Shown: positions 47,144 to 55,558 of the stretch, piece by piece
Layout: every line of letters starts with the position of its first letter
Numbering within the stretch: the stretch's first letter is position 1
Assembly: GCA_938008165.1 (NCBI GenBank)
Contig: CALLLP010000025.1
Location: 54,222 to 118,221, forward strand
Reading direction: 5' to 3'
Origin: an uncultured Neomegalonema sp.
Lineage (GTDB): Bacteria > Pseudomonadota > Alphaproteobacteria > Rhodobacterales > Rhodobacteraceae
DNA length: 64,000 nucleotides
Notes under the pieces: generated by a model
Database searches by the model: none
What the model was told of the DNA's origin: nothing
What the model saw: the letters and a program-made list of their open reading frames with translations, nothing else
Translations under genes and position numbers: made by a program

Positions 47144-48790
47144 CTACACACCTTCGGTCGAAAGCGGTTTACCCTCGCGCGCGCGTTCGTCGAGCAAATT
47201 GGTCAGCCAATCCGGGTCCATCTCCGGCACGGAGGAGAGCAGCAGATCCGTGTAGTCATGGTGCGGTGGCTGGAACATCTCGACTTTCGGTCCCTGTTCC
47301 ACAACCTTGCCATGCTGCATTACCACCACTTCATCGGCGATGGCGCGCACGGTCGCCAGATCATGGGTAATGAACATATAGGCGAGGCCCAGTTCACCCT
47401 GTAGCCGATCCAGCAGGCGCAAAATCCCTTCTGCAACCAATTGGTCCAGCGCGCTCGTCACCTCGTCGCAGATAATGAATTCCGGGTCCGCCGCCAGCGC
47501 GCGGGCGATGCCGATGCGCTGTTTCTGACCCCCGGATAATTCACCGGGGAAGCGATGGGCGAAGGTATCCGGCTCCATCTCGATCAGGGCTAGCAATTCG
47601 CGCACCCGCTCCTCCCGCGCCCGTCCCTTGAGACCGAGATAGAATTCGACGGGGCGTCCGATGATGTCGCGGATGCGCTGTTTCGGGTTCAGCGCGGTAT
47701 CGGCCATCTGATAGATCATCTGCGCCTGTCGCAATTGATCCTTTGAACGGCGCTTGAAATTGGGTGGCAAAGCCTTGCCATTGAACAAGACCTCACCTGC
47801 GCTCGGCGGCAACAAGCCCGTAATCACCCGCGCAGCCGTGGATTTACCTGAGCCGGATTCGCCCACTACGGCAACGGTGCGGCCCTTGTAGATATCGAAG
47901 CTGACACCATGCAGCACCGGCACAGGCCCATAGGCCGCATCGATATTGCGCAGGCTGACCACCGGCACCGCATCGGCGGCGGGGAGCGGTTTGGCGGATG
48001 CCTTGAAGCTGCGCACGGCCCAGAGGGATTTTGTGTAATCCTCGGTCGGTGCGCTCAGCATCGTGCGTGTTTCGGCTTCCTCCACCAGATCGCCATAGCG
48101 CAGGACCATGATGCGGTCGGCCATCTGCGCCACGACGGCAAGGTCATGGGTGATGTAGATCGCCGCCGTCCCGAACTGTTCCACCGCCGAGCGGATCGCG
48201 GCCAGCACTTCAATCTGGGTCGTCACGTCGAGGGCCGTGGTCGGCTCGTCGAAGATGATGAGATCGGGGCGGCAGGACATCGCCATCGCGGTCATCGCGC
48301 GTTGTAGCTGACCGCCCGATACCTGATGCGGATAGCGGAACCCGATTTCATCGGGATTAGGCAGTTGCAGGCGACGGTAGAGGTCGACGGCATCTTCCTG
48401 CGCGGCGTTCTTGTCCATGACCGAATGTTGCACGGGCGCTTCGGAATATTGGTCGATCAGGCGATGGGCGGGGTTGAAGCTCGCCGCTGCCGATTGTGCG
48501 ACATAGGCGATGCGCTTGCCGCGCAGGGCGCGCCGTTTGCTCTCGCTCGCTTTTGCGAGGTCTATCCCATCGAATTCGACAGAGCCGCCGGAAATGCGGC
48601 ACCCGCCACGAACATAGCCCATGGCGGCGAGGCCCATGGTGGATTTTCCCGCACCCGACTCGCCGATCAGACCCAGCACCTCGCCCCGGCGCAGGTCCAG
48701 ATCGATGCCTTTGATGATCGGCAACCAGTCATCCCCGGTCTTGCCGTCGATCTTTACGCCGCGCATTTTTAGCAGAATGTCGTCGCTCAT
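47144..48790 (-). CDS. Peptide/opine-type ABC transporter, two fused ATPase domains
   Basis: This 548-residue protein joins a DppD-like and a DppF-like nucleotide-binding domain. The first has Walker A GLIGESGAGKSTMG near residue 40 and VSGGQLQRAMTAMAMS; the second has VVGESGSGKSTAAR near 310, LSGGQKQRIGIARALA and EFIICDEVTSALDQ. It energises import through the permeases encoded just upstream. Its ATG overlaps the stop of a 66-codon ORF, so the four genes 47144-51137 form one leftward operon. Confidence 0.92.
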   Translation of the reverse strand: MSDDILLKMRGVKIDGKTGDDWLPIIKGIDLDLRRGEVLGLIGESGAGKSTMGLAAMGYVRGGCRISGGSVEFDGIDLAKASESKRRALRGKRIAYVAQSAAASFNPAHRLIDQYSEAPVQHSVMDKNAAQEDAVDLYRRLQLPNPDEIGFRYPHQVSGGQLQRAMTAMAMSCRPDLIIFDEPTTALDVTTQIEVLAAIRSAVEQFGTAAIYITHDLAVVAQMADRIMVLRYGDLVEEAETRTMLSAPTEDYTKSLWAVRSFKASAKPLPAADAVPVVSLRNIDAAYGPVPVLHGVSFDIYKGRTVAVVGESGSGKSTAARVITGLLPPSAGEVLFNGKALPPNFKRRSKDQLRQAQMIYQMADTALNPKQRIRDIIGRPVEFYLGLKGRAREERVRELLALIEMEPDTFAHRFPGELSGGQKQRIGIARALAADPEFIICDEVTSALDQLVAEGILRLLDRLQGELGLAYMFITHDLATVRAIADEVVVMQHGKVVEQGPKVEMFQPPHHDYTDLLLSSVPEMDPDWLTNLLDERAREGKPLSTEGV

Positions 48791-48987
48791 GCTTCGCGCC
48801 TCGTCTCTGTGTCGGATATGTCGGAGTGTCGCTGCTGATCCGTGACCCGATCGGAAAGTTCTCTCAGCACGACCATATTGCCGCCGACCCTTTGACGCAT
48901 CCGCTCGATGCGTCGTCGCAGGGCCAGAAGGGTGGGATCGGCGATGTCATCGGTCTTCTGCGCGATGATCGAAGGTTTTTCCGCCAT
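48787..48987 (-). CDS. Small protein within ABC operon, unknown
   Basis: The 66-residue acidic/basic helical protein starts MAEKPSIIAQKTDDIADPTL and contains RRRIERMRQRVGGNMVVLRE, a possible short coiled coil. It starts 4 bases after the upstream permease stop and overlaps the ATPase start by four bases, so it is translated with them. No family recognised. Such a gene could modulate the transporter, but that is inference. Confidence 0.65.
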   Translation of the reverse strand: MAEKPSIIAQKTDDIADPTLLALRRRIERMRQRVGGNMVVLRELSDRVTDQQRHSDISDTETRREA

Positions 48988-48991
48988 TCGC

Positions 48992-49960
48992 TCAATCCTT
49001 CAGGCCGCTGGAACGGTGAAGCATCCAATCGACCACGAAGTTGACAGCGACGGTCAAGAGGGCGATGGCCCCGGCAGGATAGAGCGGGACGGCCACGCCA
49101 AAGCTGATGAGAGTCGCGTTGTCGCGAACCATCGATCCCCAATCCGCCGTGGGCGGCTGAACCCCCAGACCGAGGAATGACAGCGCCGAAATCAGCAGGA
49201 ATACGAAGCAGAATCGCAATCCGAATTCCGCAATCAGGGGCGCGGTGGCATTGGGCAAGATTTCCTTGCGGACGATATATAAAAGCCCCTCGCCGCGCAG
49301 CCGGGCTGCCTCCACGTAATCCATCACGACGATGTTCATCGCCACGGCGCGGGTCAGCCGGAAGACGCGGGTGGAATCGAGGACCGCCATGATGATGATC
49401 AAGGCCGCCGTGTAGAGCCATGGCGACGGGTTATCCATCCGCCCGATCCACGTATTCGCAACCGTTAGCGCCAGCAGGGCGAAAATCAGCGATGGAATCG
49501 ACATCAGAACATCAACGATTCGCGACAGGATCTGATCCACCCATCCGCTGAGGGTTGCGGCCAGCATGCCGAGGAATCCGCCGAGCAGGAAGGAGATGAT
49601 GGTCGTGAGGAGGGCGATCCCGACGGTATTGCGCGCCGCATAGATCAACCGAGACAGCATATCGCGCCCAAGGTTATCGGTGCCGAGCAGGTATTGCGCG
49701 TTCGGTTCCTCGAATTGCGCGCCGACGATCTCACGCTCGCCAAAAGGCGCGAGAATCGGCGCGAACACGGCCACGAAGATATAGATCGCGATGGTAATCA
49801 TCCCGAACCATGCCGTCAGCGGCGCATTGCGAAAGGCGCGGGAGATGCGAATCCATGCCGATTCTTGTGCGACGCGGGGCGCGGCGGCATCCGCGCTCAT
49901 GGCGGATGGATCGGCGATCGGGTCGATGACGGTTGTGGGATCGTTGGTCGTATCGGTCAT
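48992..49960 (-). CDS. Oligopeptide-type ABC permease (DppC-like)
   Basis: The 322-residue inner-membrane protein has an N-terminal cytoplasmic stretch of about 45 residues, five to six membrane segments, and the family motif LLGTDNLGRDMLSRLIYAAR near residue 90. The EAA loop for the ATPase is VEAARLRGEGLLYIVRKEILPNA, near residue 215. The C-terminal GVQPPTADWGSMV is also typical. The second permease lies upstream. Confidence 0.92.
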   Translation of the reverse strand: MTDTTNDPTTVIDPIADPSAMSADAAAPRVAQESAWIRISRAFRNAPLTAWFGMITIAIYIFVAVFAPILAPFGEREIVGAQFEEPNAQYLLGTDNLGRDMLSRLIYAARNTVGIALLTTIISFLLGGFLGMLAATLSGWVDQILSRIVDVLMSIPSLIFALLALTVANTWIGRMDNPSPWLYTAALIIIMAVLDSTRVFRLTRAVAMNIVVMDYVEAARLRGEGLLYIVRKEILPNATAPLIAEFGLRFCFVFLLISALSFLGLGVQPPTADWGSMVRDNATLISFGVAVPLYPAGAIALLTVAVNFVVDWMLHRSSGLKD

Positions 49961-49991
49961 TCCTGCACCCTTCTGGTGACGGTATCGGCGC

Positions 49992-51137
49992 TCATTTGGG
50001 GTGTAGCAGGCGCGGGTTTGTCGAGATGGCGAGAATATCCGCGATCAGATTCAAGAGGATATACGTCGCGGCAAAGACAAGGCAGCACGCCTGTACCACC
50101 GTGATATCGCGCTTGGTCACACTGTCGACCATCAATTGTCCAAGGCCGGGATAGACGAACACCACTTCGACCACGACGACCCCGGTGATGAGATAGGCGA
50201 GGTTGATCGCGACCACATTGATAATCGGTGCGAGGGCGTTTGGCAGGGCATGGGTGACGATCACGCGCCATGGATTCATGCCCTTGAGCCGTGCCATTTC
50301 GATATAGGGCGAGGCGAGCAGGTTGATGATCGCCGCGCGGGTCATGCGCATCATATGCGCCGTAACCACGAGGGTCAGCGTGAGGGCAGGCAGGAAGCTG
50401 CGCTCCACTCGCTCCCAGAACGGCGTTCCCGGTGCGATATTGGAGATCGAGGGAAAGGCGGTGACGCCACCCATTTGCGGCTTCCACCAGCCGAAGATGA
50501 GGTTGACGACGAGCGCCGCCCCAATCACGGCAAACAGCGCGGGGAGGAGGGGCAGAATCTTGCCGATCTTCTGTCCGGCCCGGAACGATCCGATCCCTTC
50601 CATCAGGAACCACAGGCCGATCAAGCCAAGCACCCAGAGCAATCCGAAGGGGTAGCCCACGGCCAGCATCAGGATCAGGATATAGGCCACGAAGAATTCC
50701 GGAAACGAGATCGAGCTGAGGGTCAGCACGTTGATCATGCGGTCGAACCAGGTGTTGCGATAAAGCGCGGCCAACAGACCCAGAACGATGGAGATTGGTA
50801 CAGCCAGAACGGCGGCAAAGCTGGCGAGAAACAGCGTGTTACCGAGGCGTGATGACATCAGATCAGCGATTTCGCGCTTTGATGCCAGCGACTTGCCAAA
50901 ATCCCCCTGAACCGCGCCGCCGAGCCATTCGAAATATCGCTCTACCGGGGGTTTATCGAGACCCAGTTCCTTGCGGAATGCTGCGACGGTTTCGGGTGTT
51001 GCGGCCTGTCCGAGGATTTCCTGCGCCAGATCGCCGGGCAACATTTCTACGGCAGAGAAAATGATGACGGAGACGACGAGCAGTGTCAGTAGCCCCAGCC
51101 CCAGTCGCTTGAGCGCCATGCTCGCAATCGGATGCAT
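49992..51137 (-). CDS. Oligopeptide-type ABC permease (DppB-like), enlarged
   Basis: The 381-residue permease begins with the family segment LKRLGLGLLTLLVVSVIIFSAVEMLPGD. The EAA loop reads IEMARLKGMNPWRVIVTHALPNA near residue 285. It is some 40-70 residues longer than typical DppB; the extra part is a hydrophobic stretch plus loop at about 165-250 (GLWFLMEGIGSF, LFGWWKPQMGGVTAF). Its start is 31 bases after nothing else on this strand, so it heads the operon. No substrate-binding protein gene is adjacent. Confidence 0.9.
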   Translation of the reverse strand: MHPIASMALKRLGLGLLTLLVVSVIIFSAVEMLPGDLAQEILGQAATPETVAAFRKELGLDKPPVERYFEWLGGAVQGDFGKSLASKREIADLMSSRLGNTLFLASFAAVLAVPISIVLGLLAALYRNTWFDRMINVLTLSSISFPEFFVAYILILMLAVGYPFGLLWVLGLIGLWFLMEGIGSFRAGQKIGKILPLLPALFAVIGAALVVNLIFGWWKPQMGGVTAFPSISNIAPGTPFWERVERSFLPALTLTLVVTAHMMRMTRAAIINLLASPYIEMARLKGMNPWRVIVTHALPNALAPIINVVAINLAYLITGVVVVEVVFVYPGLGQLMVDSVTKRDITVVQACCLVFAATYILLNLIADILAISTNPRLLHPK

Positions 51138-51258
51138 TCTCGCCAGTCCTCCGGTTGATCAATTTTCCTTACGTTAACAGCGATCCATATTGTCGCAACG
51201 ATTAACTGCACGCATGCTGAAAAGCCCTGCGCGACATCCCTCAAGGAAACAGGCTGAT

Positions 51259-52290
51259 ATGCGGACCAGCAAGACAATCCATGTCGTTTCCTGCCATGCC
51301 GAGGGCGAGGTGGGCGATGTGATCGTCGGAGGCGTGGCCCCGCCGCCCGGCGACACATTATGGGATCAGCGCAACTGGATCGCGCGGGATGGCGCGTTGC
51401 GTAATTTCGTGCTGAACGAGCCTCGCGGGGGCGTCTTTCGCCATGTCAATCTGCTCGTGCCGCCCAAGAATCCCGCGGCGGCGATGGGTTTTATCATCAT
51501 GGAGCCGGAGGATACGCCGCCGATGTCCGGCTCTAATTCCATCTGTGTCGCGACGGTCCTGCTCGATAGCGGGATCGTGCCGATGACGGAGCCGGTCACG
51601 GAGATGGCGCTGGAGGCTCCCGGTGGTCTTGTGCGCATCAGGGCGGAATGCGAGGGCGGAAAGGCGCGGCGCATCACGGTTCAGAATCTGCCATCCTTTG
51701 CGGGCGAGCGGGGTGTGACGCTCGATGTGCCGGGTCTGGGGGCGTTAACCGTCGATACGGCCTATGGCGGGGATAGTTTTGTCGTCGTGGAGGCGCAGGC
51801 GCTGGGCTTTTCGTTGGTGGCGGAGGAGGCCCGCGCCTTGGCGGAACTGGGCGTGCGGATCACCAATGCGGCGAATACGCAAAGGCGGTTTCATCATCCC
51901 GAAAATCCGGATTGGGCACATTTTTCGTTTTGCCTGTTTGCCGGACCCTTGCTGCGCGAGGGGACACATCTGAGCGCGGGGGCCGCGGTCGCGATTCAGC
52001 CGGGCAAGATCGACCGCTCGCCCACGGGCACCGCCGCCAGCGCGCGGATGGCCCTGCTGCATGCGGCGGGGGAGATGCAGGTCGGCGATACCTTCACCGC
52101 GCGGTCGATCATCGGGTCGGAGTTTCAGGGCCGAATCGCAGGGACAACCACGGTTGGAAACCGCCCGGCCATCATCCCCGAAATCAGCGGGCGGGCATGG
52201 ATCACCGGCATCCATCAACACATGCTCGACCCGGATGACCCATGGCCACAGGGCTATCGCCTGAGCGATACGTGGCCAAAGAAATCCTGA
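51259..52290 (+). CDS. Proline racemase superfamily protein with Ser/Thr in place of both catalytic Cys
   Basis: The protein is 343 residues from ATG 51259 (AAGGAA upstream). It has the superfamily fold motifs [20 protein letters not shown] and [20 protein letters not shown]. The first catalytic position is Ser90 (PMSGSNS) and the second is Thr256 ([14 protein letters not shown]); racemases and epimerases have Cys at both. Cys/Thr members are trans-3-hydroxy-L-proline dehydratases, but Ser/Thr is atypical, so the reaction is uncertain. It is divergent from the ABC operon. It overlaps the convergent hydrolase gene by 37 bases. Confidence 0.82.
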   Translation: MRTSKTIHVVSCHAEGEVGDVIVGGVAPPPGDTLWDQRNWIARDGALRNFVLNEPRGGVFRHVNLLVPPKNPAAAMGFIIMEPEDTPPMSGSNSICVATVLLDSGIVPMTEPVTEMALEAPGGLVRIRAECEGGKARRITVQNLPSFAGERGVTLDVPGLGALTVDTAYGGDSFVVVEAQALGFSLVAEEARALAELGVRITNAANTQRRFHHPENPDWAHFSFCLFAGPLLREGTHLSAGAAVAIQPGKIDRSPTGTAASARMALLHAAGEMQVGDTFTARSIIGSEFQGRIAGTTTVGNRPAIIPEISGRAWITGIHQHMLDPDDPWPQGYRLSDTWPKKS

Positions 52291-53054
52291 GACAGCGCAA
52301 TAACATCTTTTGGTTTTTGCGCGTGAATCCAATGGCCTGCCCCCGGTACCACCGCGATCCTTGCGGTCGGAAACAGGGCGTGAATCGCGGGGTGGTGTTC
52401 CGGGAGCACATAGGGCGATTCGCCCCCGGCGATGAACAGGGTCGGGCCGTCATAGATGCGCCCGCCCGGATCATCCCAGCCGACCAGTGTTTCCATCGCC
52501 CCGGCCAGCACATCCAGATTAGAGCGGCGCTCGACGCCTTCCGAAGAAATCCGCAGATTCTGGAGCAGGAACGCGCGCATGGTGGCGTCTGTGACCTGCA
52601 TCTTGAGCGCGGCATCGGCATCGCTGCGCCTTGAAATCGCGGTCAGGTCCAGCCCGCGCAGGGCGTTGATCTGGTCGAGATGGCTGTGGGTGTAAACGAC
52701 CGGCGCAATATCGGCGACGATGAGCGCGGCGACGTGTTCGGGCGCATCGAGCGCCAAGCGCATCGCCGCCTTGCCGCCCATGGAATGCCCGAACACCAAG
52801 GCCCGCCCGCCAATCTGTTCGGCGATAAAGGCCGTGAGATCCTCTGCCATCGCGGGGTAGTGCATCACCGCATCCCAGGGGCTGTCCCCATGGTTGCGCA
52901 TATCGACGGTATAGACATCGCGCGCCGCCGAAAAGTCGCGGGCGAGGGTGCCGAAATTGCGTCCCTGTCCCAGCAGACCGTGGACCATCACAAGCGGTGT
53001 GCCGGGTGTTTCCACCCGCGCTTGGGCCTTTGAAAAGTGAAGGGAAACCGCCAT
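52254..53054 (-). CDS. Alpha/beta-hydrolase (YbfF-like esterase)
   Basis: The protein is 266 residues from ATG 53054 (GGGGAG 8 bases upstream); GTG 53063 would overlap the nitrilase stop. The oxyanion-side [10 protein letters not shown] is near residue 24, the nucleophile elbow is [10 protein letters not shown] (Ser near 90), and a late His is [11 protein letters not shown]. Substrate is unknown. The terminal codon region lies inside the opposing racemase-like gene. Confidence 0.85.
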   Translation of the reverse strand: MAVSLHFSKAQARVETPGTPLVMVHGLLGQGRNFGTLARDFSAARDVYTVDMRNHGDSPWDAVMHYPAMAEDLTAFIAEQIGGRALVFGHSMGGKAAMRLALDAPEHVAALIVADIAPVVYTHSHLDQINALRGLDLTAISRRSDADAALKMQVTDATMRAFLLQNLRISSEGVERRSNLDVLAGAMETLVGWDDPGGRIYDGPTLFIAGGESPYVLPEHHPAIHALFPTARIAVVPGAGHWIHAQKPKDVIALSQDFFGHVSLRR

Positions 53055-53059
53055 AGGGA

Positions 53060-53941
53060 TCACTCCCCTTTCCAGATGCTCTCGTAAAGATCGGGGCGGC
53101 GGTCATGCAGATTGCGCACGGCTCCCTTAGCCCTTGCCCAATCCAACCGCGCCATGTCGAGATCGGCGAAGATGATCTGTTCGACATTCGGTTCGGCCTC
53201 GGCGGCGATCCCATCGCGTGCAAAAGGCAGGTCGCAGGGGGTGAAAATTGCGCTCTGGGCGTAGTTGATATCGATATTCACCACTCCGTGCAGGGTGCCG
53301 CAGCTGCCCGCCAGCGCCATGTAGCACTGATTCTCGATGGCCCGTGCTTGCGAGCACAGGCGCACGCGCATTGTTCCGGCCCGTGTATCGGTCATGAAGG
53401 GCACGAAGATCAGCCGCGCGCCATCATCGACCAGCTTGCGCGCGAGTTCGGGGAATTCGCTGTCATAACAGATCAGCGTTGCCACCGGCCCGCAATCGGT
53501 ATCGACGACCGATAGTCGCCTCGCGCCATCGACATTCCACACATCGTGTTCGTCGGGGGTCGGGTGCAGCTTTTCCTGAGGGTGCACCGAACCATCGCGC
53601 AGGCACAGATAGCTGACATTGCGCACGATACCGTCACGCCCGACGGTCAGATGCGATCCGGCAACGATATTGATGTCGTGCCGAACAGCCAAGGTATTCA
53701 TCCGGCGACAGAAATCAGGGGTTTCTTCCGTCAACGCCTCGACGGTTTCAACGGGATCATACCCAGCCGCTGTCACGAGCGGAAAGGTCATCATCTCGGG
53801 AAACACGACAAAATCGCAGCCATAGGCGGCGGCGATGCCGGTATATTGTTCGACGGGCGCGTAAAAGTCCTCCCGACGCATGATATTGCGCATCGGAAGC
53901 TGGACGCAGGCGACCCGCACAATGGGTTTCGCCGCGCTCAT
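53060..53941 (-). CDS. Carbon-nitrogen hydrolase (nitrilase superfamily)
   Basis: The 293-residue protein has the superfamily triad Glu49 (VVFPEMMT), Lys124 (QEKLHPTPDE) and Cys158 (LICYDSEFPE). It probably hydrolyses an amide, omega-amide or carbamoyl-type substrate; the branch cannot be fixed from sequence alone. It ends nine bases before the alpha/beta-hydrolase ATG region, and the two are likely one transcript. Confidence 0.87.
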   Translation of the reverse strand: MSAAKPIVRVACVQLPMRNIMRREDFYAPVEQYTGIAAAYGCDFVVFPEMMTFPLVTAAGYDPVETVEALTEETPDFCRRMNTLAVRHDINIVAGSHLTVGRDGIVRNVSYLCLRDGSVHPQEKLHPTPDEHDVWNVDGARRLSVVDTDCGPVATLICYDSEFPELARKLVDDGARLIFVPFMTDTRAGTMRVRLCSQARAIENQCYMALAGSCGTLHGVVNIDINYAQSAIFTPCDLPFARDGIAAEAEPNVEQIIFADLDMARLDWARAKGAVRNLHDRRPDLYESIWKGE

Positions 53942-53948
53942 GGAGGCA

Positions 53949-54101
53949 TCAGGTGCGGAAGATCAGCAAAAACAGGCAGACCAAAATGGATACCAGCGCG
54001 ATATACATCGACCATTTGATGAAGCCGTTGAAGGCATCGTGCTGGGCGGAAATATCCATCTCTCCGCGAACATGGGTATCGGGGTCGTAATCGGTGCTCA
54101 T
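53949..54101 (-). CDS. aa3-type cytochrome c oxidase subunit IV
   Basis: The 50-residue protein starts MSTDYDPDTHVRGEMDISAQ and continues HDAFNGFIKWSMY, then a single membrane helix (IALVSILVCLFLLIF). This is the short alphaproteobacterial aa3-type oxidase subunit IV pattern, with the H-x5-F-x-K block. AAGGG lies 7 bases before the ATG. It is far from other cox genes; its job is to stabilise the oxidase. Confidence 0.85.
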   Translation of the reverse strand: MSTDYDPDTHVRGEMDISAQHDAFNGFIKWSMYIALVSILVCLFLLIFRT

Positions 54102-54181
54102 CAAGATGCCCTTATTCATTCAGTAGGATGACAATACGGCCCAATGCCGTGGCTCGCAAGCGGCTTTACCATCTTGTGAGG

Positions 54182-54730
54182 CTACTTTCGCCGCAAATGT
54201 TCATCGAGACGGGGCATGATCTCGATCAGATTGCAGGGCCGATGGCGATAATCCAGTTGCAGGCGCAGGATATCGTCCCATCCGTCCTTGCAGGCACCGG
54301 GCGAACCGGGCAGGGCAAACAGATACGTCCCCCCGGCCACGCCCCCGCAAGCGCGCGATTGCATGGTCGATGTGCCGATCTTGCCAAAGGAAATCATGTG
54401 AAAAAGGGCGGCGAAGCCTTCGATTTCCTTGTCATAAACATCGAAATGCGCCTCGACCGTCACATCGCGGCCTGTCAGGCCCGTGCCTCCGGTCGAAATG
54501 ACGACATCGACCGTGTCATCCGCGATCCAGCCGCGCAGGGTCTGCGCGATTTCCGCCCGTTCATCGGGGATAATGCGCCGGTCCGCGAGCCGGTGGCCCG
54601 AATCGCGGACGCGCCCTTCCAGCACATCACCGGAGCGGTCATCGGCGGGGCTGCGCGTGTCCGATACCGTGAGAATGGCGATCCCGACGGGGATGAAATC
54701 GCGGGTTTCGTCGATGCGACTGGCACTCAT
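54182..54730 (-). CDS. moaB: Molybdenum cofactor biosynthesis protein B
   Basis: The 182-residue MoaB/MogA-fold protein has ILTVSDTRSPADDRSGD near residue 20 and STGGTGLTGRDVT near 85, the molybdopterin-binding loop. LPGSPGACKDGWDDIL closes the fold. It acts in adenylylation of molybdopterin or in a related step. ATG 54730 overlaps the uracil-DNA glycosylase stop. It fits with the sulfite-oxidase-type molybdoenzyme elsewhere in the window. Confidence 0.92.
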   Translation of the reverse strand: MSASRIDETRDFIPVGIAILTVSDTRSPADDRSGDVLEGRVRDSGHRLADRRIIPDERAEIAQTLRGWIADDTVDVVISTGGTGLTGRDVTVEAHFDVYDKEIEGFAALFHMISFGKIGTSTMQSRACGGVAGGTYLFALPGSPGACKDGWDDILRLQLDYRHRPCNLIEIMPRLDEHLRRK

Positions 54731-55497
54731 CGGATGTCCTCGATACGGGATTTCAGGGTCAACAGATCGGCCCAAGCCTTATGCTTGTCCATCGGCTGCC
54801 GCAGCAGATAGGCGGGGTGAAGCATGGGCAGGCAGGGGCGCGTTCCCCCCGGCGTCGTTACCTCGGCCCACATGCCGCGCATCCGCATGATGCCGGTCGT
54901 CGTGTCCAACAGCGCCTTGGTCGGGGTATTGCCCATAAGGACGATGAGGGCGGGATCGATCAGGTCGATATGCCGCCGGACAAAGGGCAAAAAAACGCTG
55001 GATTCCTCGGCGCTTGGGGTTCGGTTCTGGGCGGGTCGCCAGGGAATGATATTGGTGATGTAGACGGCTTTGGCGGGGTCTTCGGCATGGCGGGCGAGAC
55101 CGATCGCGGCGAGCATCCGGTCGAGCAATTGCCCGCCCTTGCCGACAAAGGGCTTGCCCTCGATATCCTCGTTCCGGCCCGGCGCCTCGCCGACGATCAT
55201 CACACGGGCGGCGGGGTTGCCATCGGCGAATACACAGTGCCGCGCCCCGCTTTTCAGCGGGTGCCCATGGGCGGCGATGGCCTCGCGCAGCGCGTCGAGA
55301 TCGGTGCAGGTCGCGGCGATGGCGTCGGTTGCGCCTTGGGTCGGTTGCAGCGCCAAGGGAGTCGCGGAGGAGGCGGGTTTAGGCGCAGGGACGACCGGCG
55401 CGACGGTCCGATCGATGAAGGCGTCGCCGATGGCTTCGTCTGCCCCCAGCTCCATCTGCCACGCGAGAGCGGCCAGCATGTCGTCTCGCGAATCCAT
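54727..55497 (-). CDS. Family 4-like uracil-DNA glycosylase lacking FeS cysteines
   Basis: The protein is 256 residues from ATG 55497, with GGAGG 6 bases before it. Family 4 motifs: GEAPGRNEDIEGKPFVGKGG, NIIPWRPAQNRTPSAEE and LPMLHPAYLLRQP. The cysteines that bind the [4Fe-4S] cluster in classical family 4 enzymes are not at their places: the CxxCPL site reads AHGHPL, and KCRPP-type reads PWRPA. It should still excise uracil from DNA, perhaps without the cluster. It is coupled to moaB. Confidence 0.88.
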   Translation of the reverse strand: MDSRDDMLAALAWQMELGADEAIGDAFIDRTVAPVVPAPKPASSATPLALQPTQGATDAIAATCTDLDALREAIAAHGHPLKSGARHCVFADGNPAARVMIVGEAPGRNEDIEGKPFVGKGGQLLDRMLAAIGLARHAEDPAKAVYITNIIPWRPAQNRTPSAEESSVFLPFVRRHIDLIDPALIVLMGNTPTKALLDTTTGIMRMRGMWAEVTTPGGTRPCLPMLHPAYLLRQPMDKHKAWADLLTLKSRIEDIR

Positions 55498-55519
55498 CTC
55501 GGCCCTCCCCGTTACAGTG

Positions 55520-55558
55520 CTGGTGCAATCAACTGGTGCAATCAACTGGCGCAATCAA
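55520..55558 (+). repeat. Three tandem 13-base repeats at the ptsP 3' end
   Basis: CTGGTGCAATCAA occurs at 55520-55532 and 55533-55545, and CTGGCGCAATCAA at 55546-55558, exactly in tandem. The third unit covers the ptsP stop codon; the others are in the gap before the glycosylase gene. A 13-base period is not codon-sized, so it is noncoding and may vary in number by slippage. Confidence 0.85.

Noticed and set aside
49957..50613. Minus-strand 218-codon open frame within the DppB-like permease
   Set aside because: It is an alternative frame inside a clear permease gene on the same strand.
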